Positions 1 through 5,685 of a DNA stretch of 5,685 bases are shown in pieces. Position numbers and translations under genes: made by a program. The notes beneath the pieces were generated by a model, which made no database searches, had not been told where the DNA came from, and saw nothing but the letters and a program-made list of their open reading frames with translations. Origin of the DNA: an uncultured Erysipelotrichaceae bacterium. GTDB taxonomy: Bacteria > Bacillota_I > Bacilli_A > Erysipelotrichales > Erysipelotrichaceae. Every line of letters begins with the position of its first letter. The first letter of the stretch is position 1. The stretch is taken from assembly GCA_937902945.1 (NCBI GenBank), contig CALEMD010000123.1:1-5685 (forward strand). Reading direction: 5' to 3'.

Positions 1-1063
1 GAATATCTATCGCGAAAATGCATTGGTGGCCGCAAAACAGCTTCTGTCTATCATCAACGATGTGCTGGACATGTCCGCAATCAGTTCGGGAAAAATGAAA
101 ATAGAAAATGTTTCCTTCAATTTCAGCAAGCTGATTAAAGAAATGACTGATATATATGCAGTTCAATGCAAAGCGAAGGGTATAGAGATGCAGACGGCAA
201 TAGAACTTCCGGCCAGTGACTGGCTGATTGGTGATGAAATGCGTCTTAGACAGATACTGATGAATCTATTGGGAAACGCAGTAAAGTTTACAGAGAAGGG
301 ATTTGTCAGACTCACAGTGAAGCAGAGGAAACTGTCAGAAAACAGAGTGTTTATCCGCTTTGCTGTAGAAGACAGCGGTATTGGAATGAGTGAAAACATG
401 CTGTCGAGAATAGGTGAGCCTTTTGAACAGGATAACGCTGAGACAGCAAGAAAGCACGGCGGCAGCGGACTTGGATTATCTATTGTTAAAATGCTCGTTT
501 CTATGATGAGCGGTGCATTCAAAGCAGAAAGTACAGAAGGAGTAGGTTCTACTCTGACGGTTGATCTTCCTTTCACCATTGACGAACATGCCGAAGATAA
601 AAATCCGCAGGAAGAGAATAATGATATTAGACCTCAAAAGAACAATCTCTTAGGAAGAAGAATTCTCATTGCTGAAGATAACGCGGTTAATAGAACTGTT
701 GCAGCAGAGATGATCAAAAGAATGGGTGCTGTCAGCGAAACGGCAGCTGATGGCAAAGAAGCATTGGATATGTTCAGCGCTTCAGCGAAAGGATACTATG
801 ATGCAATTCTGATGGATATTCAGATGCCGAATATGGATGGATATGAAGCAACAAAGGCAATTAGAACCAGTGGGCATCCAGATGCGGGAAGTATCGCAAT
901 TATTGCCCTGTCAGCGAATGCTTTAAAAGAAGATGTAGCAAAATCCATTTCACACGGGATGAACGATCATGTTGCTAAGCCTATAGACGCACAAAGACTT
1001 GCGGATGCTCTGCAAAGAGCTATATATCACGAAGATCAAGAGAAATACAATTTGAGAGACTGA
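1..1063 (+). CDS. Hybrid sensor histidine kinase / response regulator, 3' part (5' end off window)
   Basis: This is the C-terminal 353 residues of a hybrid two-component kinase. The frame is open to the left edge (first full codon at base 2), so the TTG at 23 is not a real start. The fragment opens in the second helix of the dimerisation domain (INDVLDMS...SGKM). The phospho-accepting histidine and any sensor domain lie upstream. The ATP-binding domain follows: N-box with DEMRLRQILMNLLGNAVKF at about residues 78-96, G1 box DSGIGM near 124, F-box EPFEQDN, and G2 box GGSGLGLS at about 153-160. After an acidic, asparagine-rich linker comes a receiver domain at about 218-343. It has the acidic pair E225/D226, phospho-acceptor D272 in LMDIQMPNMDG, switch S304 and K326 in AKP. 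All catalytic residues in view are intact. No Hpt or DNA-binding output domain follows, so phosphate would pass to an unseen partner or act within the protein. The signal sensed cannot be judged. Confidence 0.93.
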   Translation, partial: NIYRENALVAAKQLLSIINDVLDMSAISSGKMKIENVSFNFSKLIKEMTDIYAVQCKAKGIEMQTAIELPASDWLIGDEMRLRQILMNLLGNAVKFTEKGFVRLTVKQRKLSENRVFIRFAVEDSGIGMSENMLSRIGEPFEQDNAETARKHGGSGLGLSIVKMLVSMMSGAFKAESTEGVGSTLTVDLPFTIDEHAEDKNPQEENNDIRPQKNNLLGRRILIAEDNAVNRTVAAEMIKRMGAVSETAADGKEALDMFSASAKGYYDAILMDIQMPNMDGYEATKAIRTSGHPDAGSIAIIALSANALKEDVAKSISHGMNDHVAKPIDAQRLADALQRAIYHEDQEKYNLRD

Positions 1064-1084
1064 ATGGAATGAGATGCCAAAAGG

Positions 1085-1114
1085 TGAACAGAAATACTTT
1101 TAATCATGTATAAT
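1085..1114 (+). promoter_or_regulatory. Probable sigma-A-type promoter for the 1142-pth-mfd unit
   Basis: A perfect -10 hexamer TATAAT lies at 1109-1114. An 18-base spacer separates it from TGAACA at 1085-1090, which matches the -35 consensus TTGACA at 4 of 6 positions. Transcription would start near 1120-1122, giving a leader of about 20 bases. It lies in the gap between the kinase and the next gene, where a new transcription unit would be expected. I see no terminator hairpin for the kinase between 1064 and 1108, so read-through from upstream may also contribute. The call rests on consensus matching only. Confidence 0.6.
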
Positions 1115-1127
1115 GAGGCAGAATAAT

Positions 1128-1131
1128 GGAG
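1128..1131 (+). promoter_or_regulatory. Ribosome binding site (GGAG) of the gene at 1142
   Basis: GGAG lies 10 bases upstream of the ATG at 1142 and supports that start over the in-frame ATG at 1154. The spacing is slightly long but acceptable. Confidence 0.65.
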
Positions 1132-1141
1132 ATAAAAACAT

Positions 1142-2062
1142 ATGAATATTGCGATGCTGATTAATCTTGTCTGTATTGTACTGATCGTTGTCATGGGACT
1201 GCAGATATTGAAACTTTCAAAAAGAAATAAAAAGAATAAGAAATTGATCAAGGTTGTAGATCAGATGCATGATGAAGATGCGTTTTTCCGTTCATGCAGT
1301 GAGATGATTGAAACAATCAAAGATAAAGAATTTGAAGCAAAGGGCAGGGTTCTGCAGCTGTGGGGATCAGTTCTTTATAACAAAGAAGAACTGTTTCACT
1401 CTACACTTGAACAGCTGAACCTGGATGATCTGATACTGCGCGATGAAAAAAACCCTAAGAAAAATGGAATTGATTTCAATGAAGATTCATTCTTCTATCT
1501 ATATCTTGCGTGCCCAAATCGTCTGTTCTATATGAACCGCATGGATCTGATGGACGAGCTGTGGGAAAAGCTTGATACAGCAGATGATGATTTGAAGAAC
1601 TATCTGGTATGTGAGATAGGCAAGCAGGATCGTCTGTTTTATAAAGGCGACAGAACCGGCTGCACAGAGTTCTACAAGAAGGTTCTAGATGGCAATTATT
1701 CTGAATTCAAGTATTCAAAACAGCTCATAGGTTTATACAAAGATGTCATTACATGCATGCTGGCAAGAGTATATCAGGAACAGAATGATACCGCTGAGTA
1801 TGAAGAACTGATTCCGGATCTTAAAGAATTCAATAAGTCGCGTCTAGGAGACCGTTATATTCAGGAATTGAATCTTTCTATACCAGAAGATAAGAAGGAA
1901 GATTCTGAAAAGGATCCTGAAATAATTGATGCAGAGACAAAGCAGATTGAAACAGCAGATAAGTCAGAAGAATCTATAGATGATGATATAGAGACGGCTG
2001 CATCCGCTGAGCTTCTTGATGATCAGAATAAAGATGGCGAAGTGAAAGAAGACCATAAATGA
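1142..2062 (+). CDS. Uncharacterised single-pass membrane-anchored protein with acidic C-terminal tail
   Basis: I do not recognise this 306-residue protein as a named family. Residues 3-23 are a strongly hydrophobic stretch (INLVCIVLIVVMGLQIL). It is followed at once by a lysine/arginine cluster at 24-37 (KLSKRNKKNKK), which predicts a single N-terminal anchor with the rest in the cytoplasm. There is no cleavage site or lipobox. Residues of about 38-245 are mixed-charge and look mostly helical, with aromatic-rich segments such as FFYLYLACPNRLFYMNRM. A TPR-like helical-repeat fold is a reasonable guess but no canonical TPR motif is clear. Residues 247-306 form a probably disordered tail in which 24 of 60 residues are Asp or Glu. 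The start is backed by GGAG at 1128. Its stop overlaps the pth start (ATGA at 2059-2062), which suggests co-translation with pth and a common operon with mfd. The role is unknown; a scaffold or adaptor at the membrane is only a guess from the architecture. Confidence 0.85.
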   Translation: MNIAMLINLVCIVLIVVMGLQILKLSKRNKKNKKLIKVVDQMHDEDAFFRSCSEMIETIKDKEFEAKGRVLQLWGSVLYNKEELFHSTLEQLNLDDLILRDEKNPKKNGIDFNEDSFFYLYLACPNRLFYMNRMDLMDELWEKLDTADDDLKNYLVCEIGKQDRLFYKGDRTGCTEFYKKVLDGNYSEFKYSKQLIGLYKDVITCMLARVYQEQNDTAEYEELIPDLKEFNKSRLGDRYIQELNLSIPEDKKEDSEKDPEIIDAETKQIETADKSEESIDDDIETAASAELLDDQNKDGEVKEDHK

Positions 2063-2637
2063 AATTGATTGTCGGACTGGGGAACCCAGGAACTCAGTAT
2101 GAGAAGACCAGGCACAACAGCGGATTCATGGCAATACAGAAGCTTGCAGATAAATGCGATGCTGCAAATGCTTCACAGAAATTCAATGCAAGAATTTCCA
2201 TCGTAAGAGTACAGAATGAACAGGTTCTGTTAATGGAACCTACAACATTTATGAATGAATCAGGACAGGCTGTAATTCAGGCTGTCAGTTATTATCATAT
2301 AGATACTTCTGATATTCTAATCATTCACGATGATATGGATCTGCCTGTAGGTTCTGTCAGAATCAGAGAAAAAGGAAGCAGCGGCGGACAGAAGGGCATG
2401 AAGAGCATCATTGAACATCTTCATACAGAAGCCATTGCTAGAATCCGTATTGGAATAGGCCACGACACACGGCATGATGTTCCTGACTATGTGCTTTCAC
2501 CTGTTTCAAAAAGTGAATGGCCGGCATATGAAGAAGCACTGAACACAGCCGCTGATGCTGCATATGCGTGGATCAATACACCTATACAGAAGGTTATGTC
2601 TCTTTACAATACAAAACCATCAAACGTGCTAAAATAA
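2059..2637 (+). CDS. pth: Peptidyl-tRNA hydrolase (Pth)
   Basis: This cytoplasmic enzyme cleaves the ester bond of peptidyl-tRNAs that fall off ribosomes, returning free tRNA. At 192 residues it has the usual family length. The start MKLIVGLGNPG is diagnostic, with N9 equivalent to E. coli Asn10. The catalytic histidine is H19 in TRHNSGF. N66 in TFMNESG matches Asn68, and the acid that activates the histidine lies in HDDMDLP at 90-96. The glycine loop reads GSSGGQKGMKSI at 106-117, where most family members have GGHNG. The residue equivalent to the conserved Asn114 is therefore a lysine (K112). The remainder, including RIRIGIGH and the DYVL motif, is typical. The ATG overlaps the stop of the preceding gene by four bases and has only a weak purine-rich site upstream (GAAAGAAG at 2044-2051), so translational coupling is likely. 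mfd follows after 53 bases without the fin gene found here in B. subtilis. Confidence 0.96.
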   Translation: MKLIVGLGNPGTQYEKTRHNSGFMAIQKLADKCDAANASQKFNARISIVRVQNEQVLLMEPTTFMNESGQAVIQAVSYYHIDTSDILIIHDDMDLPVGSVRIREKGSSGGQKGMKSIIEHLHTEAIARIRIGIGHDTRHDVPDYVLSPVSKSEWPAYEEALNTAADAAYAWINTPIQKVMSLYNTKPSNVLK

Positions 2638-2640
2638 ACA

Positions 2641-2653
2641 TACGCTAAGCGTA
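2641..2653. repeat. Perfect 13-base palindrome between pth and mfd
   Basis: TACGCT-A-AGCGTA is a perfect 6+1+6 inverted repeat that starts four bases after the pth stop codon and ends just before the GAGG at 2659. With a one-base centre it would form only a short stem as RNA, with a 3-5 base loop after end opening. No T-run follows, so it is not an intrinsic terminator. It could be a protein-binding site, a weak mRNA hairpin affecting mfd translation, or chance. Confidence 0.5.
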
Positions 2654-2658
2654 GAAAT

Positions 2659-2669
2659 GAGGCTGTTTG
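2659..2669 (+). promoter_or_regulatory. GAGG and TTG: alternative ribosome binding site and start for mfd
   Basis: GAGG at 2659-2662 is four bases before TTG at 2667, which is in frame with mfd and would add eight residues (MKQSSNTG) before the ATG at 2691. The nearest upstream in-frame stop is TGA at 2658. The ATG at 2691 lacks a clear ribosome binding site at normal spacing. The TTG therefore has the better site, and the ATG the better start codon and a more usual N-terminal length. Confidence 0.4.
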
Positions 2670-2690
2670 AAACAGAGTAGCAATACTGGC

Positions 2691-5685
2691 ATGCCGCAAT
2701 GGCTGCTGGAAAAACTGCAGAATAATCCAGCAATTGCTTTGCTGGAAAAAGAAAGAGGAACAGTACCTCTTTCTTCGCTGATTGAAGAAGCATTGATTAT
2801 AAGTGCATATCATCAGATCAGCGGCCGCGGTATTTTGGTTATTAAGGAAAACCTCTATGCAGCACAGCGTCTTTATGACAGAGTTTCATCCCTGCTCTGT
2901 GAAAGTGACTGTGCTCTTTTTGGCGCGAACGAATCACTGCGCGTAGAAGCGATTGCGGCATCCCCGGAAATAACAGCGAACAAAGTAGATATATTGTTTT
3001 CTTTGATGCAGAATCCAAATCAGGTTGTCATTACATGTCCTTCAGGCATTCTGCGCCATCTGCCAAAGAAAGAAGTCTTCAAACTTGGATGCATGCATCT
3101 GAAGACAGGCGAAACAATGGACATGGAGGAATTGAAGAGAAGACTTAGAGCTTCTGGATACTTCCAGACATCTCATATTGATCAGCCTCTGAACTTTGCC
3201 GCAAGAGGCGGTATTGTTGATCTGTACTCTATCAACTATGACCAGCCGCTGAGAATAGAATTCTTTGGTGATGAAATTGATTCGATCCGTTTCTTTGATA
3301 TATCAACCCAGAAAACGATCGGCCGAATTGAAGAAATTGATATTGTTCCAGCATCGGATATTCTTTATACAGATGAAGATGTACGAACTGTTAAAGAACA
3401 GTGCATTAAGATGCTTGAGAAGGCCAATGATCCGCTTTTAACTTCGGAAATTGAAACAGATATTTCCAATTTGGAGAATCATATAACAGATCCAAAGCTG
3501 TATTGCTACTATCCGTTTCTCAATGAGACCGGAGGTCTTTGGGAATACATGGATCATCCTCTTGTCATCTATTCAGATCCAAGCGCTGTTGAAGTCAGCA
3601 CAAAGCATCTGATTGAAGATACAACGGTATATATTCAGGAGATGATTCAGGAGCATAAGATGCTTGAGAAGTTTGCCATGTGGCATGATCTGCATCGCAT
3701 TGCCCCCGCATGCCATTCGATTTCTGAAGATCCATTTATGGATAATGTGTCTGGCATACAGGAATTGCATCTGCCCAATGAATCTTTAACCAACAAGCTG
3801 AAGATGCTTGATGCCGGCAGACAGGTTGTCTTCTGTCTGAAGGAATCAGAAGTATCCAAAGTCTCTTCAGCATGCATTGATATTCAGAAGCCATATACAC
3901 TCATGACACCTGATTCCACTCTCCACGAAGGATTCCAGATCGGATTGGACACTGCATCGCAGGGCTTTTCCATTGATGCACAGAATCTTCTGGTGGCAAC
4001 CGGAGAAGAACTTTTTGAGATTCACAGACATAAAGGCAGATATGAAAATAAATTCCGCAATGCTGAAATACTTCACAGTTATCAGGAACTGGAACCAGGA
4101 GATTTCATCGTTCATGTACAGCACGGCATTGGACAGTATATGGGCATAGAGACAAGAGAAGTGCAGGGCAATGTAAGAGATTTTCTCAAAGTCATCTATC
4201 GCGGCAACACCGAACTGCTTGTTCCGCTGGAACAGTTCAGACTGGTTAGAAAATTCATTTCAAGAGAAGGAGCTGTTCCGCGTCTTTCAAAACTTGGCAG
4301 CAGTGAATGGCAGGCGGCAAAGCAGAGAATACAGAACAGTGTCAACGATCTAGCAGACCGACTTGTCACTCTTTATGCAAACAGAGAAGAAACGATTGGC
4401 CATGCGTTTCAGCCTGACAGCGAACTGGAAAAGAAATTTGACAGTGAATTTGAATATGAACTGACCCCAGATCAGAAAACAGCAGTCGAAGATATAAAGA
4501 AGGATATGGAGACAAACCGCCCGATGGATCGCCTTGTGTGCGGAGACGTTGGCTTTGGCAAGACAGAAGTTGCCATACGTGCATCTTTTAAAGCTGCTGC
4601 AGAAGGATTTCAGACAGCCGTTCTCTGTCCTACAACCATTCTTGCAGAACAGCACTTTCATACATTTACAAAGAGATATGAAGGGTATCCGGTAAATATA
4701 AGAGGCATGGATCGTTTCGTTCCTTTGGCACTTCAGAATCAGATATTAAAAGAAGTCAAAGCCGGCAAAGTAGACATACTGATCGGAACACATCGGATAC
4801 TGTCAAAAGATATAGAATTCAAGAATCTTGGACTTCTGATCATTGATGAAGAACAGAGATTTGGAGTGGAGCACAAAGAGAAGATCAAGGAAATGAAAAA
4901 CGGCATAGATGTTCTTTCACTCAGTGCAACACCTATTCCCCGCACCCTGCAGATGTCTCTAGTCGGAGTCAGACAGATGTCACAGCTTGAAACACCTCCA
5001 GACAATCGCTACAGCGTGAAGACATATGTAGTTGAAAAGAATCAGGGACTTGTTAAAGAGGCAATTGAAAAAGAACTGGCTAGAAATGGACAGGTTTATT
5101 ACATGTGCAGCAGCATTGAGCAGATCTATCAGGTTGTGCGCTCTTTGCAGCATCTGATGCCGGAAGTAAAATTTGGCATTGCCCATGGACAGATGGACAG
5201 AGACGATATCGAAGATACAATGATGCAGTTTACAGAACATAAGCTCGATGTCCTCGTCTGTACAACAATCATCGAGAACGGCATAGATATTCCAAATGTA
5301 AATACGATATTGATTGATCAGGCACAGAACTTCGGCCTGGCACAGCTATATCAGATCAAAGGCAGAGTAGGCAGAAGCAACCGCCTTGCATATGCATATC
5401 TGATGATCCCCGACAGACGTCAGCTCACTGAAGTGGCTTTGAAAAGACTGCAGGCAGTGAAGGAATTTGCAAAACTTGGTTCGGGATATAAAGTAGCTAT
5501 GCGAGATCTGACAATCCGCGGTGCCGGCGATATGCTGGGGCCGGAACAGTCAGGATTCATTGATACAGTCGGTATAGACATGTATCTGGAGATGCTTTCA
5601 GAAGCCATTCAAAAACGGCAGGGCAAAGAAGTGGAGCGGCCGAAAGAAGAAGTGCACGTCAATGTTGACAGCAGCGGATACATAC
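2691..5685 (+). CDS. mfd: Transcription-repair coupling factor Mfd, 5' part (3' end off window)
   Basis: Mfd is an ATP-driven DNA translocase that pushes stalled RNA polymerase off DNA and recruits UvrA to start nucleotide excision repair. The window holds 998 codons of a protein usually near 1150-1170 residues. The N-terminal UvrB-like module (about 1-330) includes ITCPSGILRHLP and the RGGIVDLY motif at 172-179, and it lacks a Walker A motif, as is normal. A poorly conserved linker domain follows. The RNA-polymerase-interacting, CarD-like domain (about 460-545) starts at GDFIVHVQHGIGQYMG (470). The translocase motor has Walker A GDVGFGKT at 618-625, CPTTILAEQH, DEEQ box at 719-722, SATPIPRT, and motif VI QIKGRVGR ending at R895. 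The TRG translocation motif lies near IRGAGDMLGPEQSG (R943). The sequence ends about where the C-terminal autoinhibitory D7 domain begins. The frame is unbroken. ATG 2691 is chosen because MPQWLLEKLQNNP fits the usual N-terminus; TTG 2667 is the alternative. It is probably co-transcribed with pth. Confidence 0.96.
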   Translation, partial: MPQWLLEKLQNNPAIALLEKERGTVPLSSLIEEALIISAYHQISGRGILVIKENLYAAQRLYDRVSSLLCESDCALFGANESLRVEAIAASPEITANKVDILFSLMQNPNQVVITCPSGILRHLPKKEVFKLGCMHLKTGETMDMEELKRRLRASGYFQTSHIDQPLNFAARGGIVDLYSINYDQPLRIEFFGDEIDSIRFFDISTQKTIGRIEEIDIVPASDILYTDEDVRTVKEQCIKMLEKANDPLLTSEIETDISNLENHITDPKLYCYYPFLNETGGLWEYMDHPLVIYSDPSAVEVSTKHLIEDTTVYIQEMIQEHKMLEKFAMWHDLHRIAPACHSISEDPFMDNVSGIQELHLPNESLTNKLKMLDAGRQVVFCLKESEVSKVSSACIDIQKPYTLMTPDSTLHEGFQIGLDTASQGFSIDAQNLLVATGEELFEIHRHKGRYENKFRNAEILHSYQELEPGDFIVHVQHGIGQYMGIETREVQGNVRDFLKVIYRGNTELLVPLEQFRLVRKFISREGAVPRLSKLGSSEWQAAKQRIQNSVNDLADRLVTLYANREETIGHAFQPDSELEKKFDSEFEYELTPDQKTAVEDIKKDMETNRPMDRLVCGDVGFGKTEVAIRASFKAAAEGFQTAVLCPTTILAEQHFHTFTKRYEGYPVNIRGMDRFVPLALQNQILKEVKAGKVDILIGTHRILSKDIEFKNLGLLIIDEEQRFGVEHKEKIKEMKNGIDVLSLSATPIPRTLQMSLVGVRQMSQLETPPDNRYSVKTYVVEKNQGLVKEAIEKELARNGQVYYMCSSIEQIYQVVRSLQHLMPEVKFGIAHGQMDRDDIEDTMMQFTEHKLDVLVCTTIIENGIDIPNVNTILIDQAQNFGLAQLYQIKGRVGRSNRLAYAYLMIPDRRQLTEVALKRLQAVKEFAKLGSGYKVAMRDLTIRGAGDMLGPEQSGFIDTVGIDMYLEMLSEAIQKRQGKEVERPKEEVHVNVDSSGYI

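Noticed and set aside
23..25. TTG at 23 as the start of a short kinase-like protein
   Set aside because: The frame is open upstream to the window edge, and residues before it continue the dimerisation helix. A start here would lack the histidine-bearing helix.
163..579. 138-codon open frame on the minus strand inside the kinase gene
   Set aside because: It lies wholly antisense to a clearly conserved ATP-binding domain, and its translation has no recognisable motif. It is a shadow of the coding strand.
1126..1164. 12-codon ORF (ATG at 1126) overlapping the start of the membrane protein gene
   Set aside because: Its ATG overlaps the GGAG of the next gene and it has no ribosome binding site of its own; there is no sign of a leader peptide.
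2583..2610. Possible promoter for mfd inside the end of pth (TATACA, 16 bases, TACAAT)
   Set aside because: The -35 match is weak and the spacer short, and it lies inside coding sequence. The close gene spacing makes read-through from the upstream promoter sufficient.
2641..2653. The palindrome as a pth terminator
   Set aside because: The stem is too short for its one-base centre, and no run of T follows; the next bases are purine-rich.
3573..5608. Several 62-103 codon open frames on the minus strand inside mfd
   Set aside because: They are all antisense to conserved Mfd domains, overlap one another in different frames and show no family motifs, so I treat them as chance frames.

Overview
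The window looks like a chromosomal segment of a Bacillota (Firmicutes) bacterium. It is somewhat A+T-rich by eye, uses AGA heavily for arginine in all genes, and carries pth followed directly by mfd on the same strand, a classic Bacillota gene order. The form of the sensor kinase and the absence of fin (yabK), which lies between pth and mfd in Bacillus subtilis, point to an intestinal Clostridia- or Erysipelotrichia-like lineage. That placement is inference, not something read from the sequence.

All four genes are on the + strand and fill nearly the whole window. (1) Positions 1-1063 hold the 3' part of a hybrid sensor histidine kinase with a C-terminal receiver domain; its sensor region and phospho-accepting histidine are off the left edge. 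(2) A 78-base gap holds a good sigma-A-type promoter and a ribosome binding site. (3) Positions 1142-2062 encode an unrecognised 306-residue protein with one N-terminal membrane anchor, a helical cytoplasmic domain and a very acidic tail. (4) Positions 2059-2637 encode peptidyl-tRNA hydrolase (pth), overlapping the previous gene by four bases (ATGA). (5) A 53-base gap contains a perfect 6+1+6 palindrome. (6) From 2691 to the right edge runs mfd, the transcription-repair coupling factor, complete except for roughly its last 150 residues.

Genes 3, 4 and 6 probably form one operon that starts at the promoter near 1085-1114. Pth recycles peptidyl-tRNAs dropped by stalled ribosomes, and Mfd removes stalled RNA polymerase and recruits UvrA for repair. 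Both deal with stalled gene expression, but their linkage may be only historical. The anchored protein has no assigned role. The kinase appears to be a separate upstream transcription unit.

The window is mostly ordinary housekeeping DNA. I see no mobile element, CRISPR array, RNA gene or convincing new system. The items most worth a second look are the unknown membrane-anchored protein coupled to pth, a substitution at a normally conserved active-site position in Pth, and the ambiguous mfd start next to a palindrome. No stretch of more than 300 bases lacks a gene.
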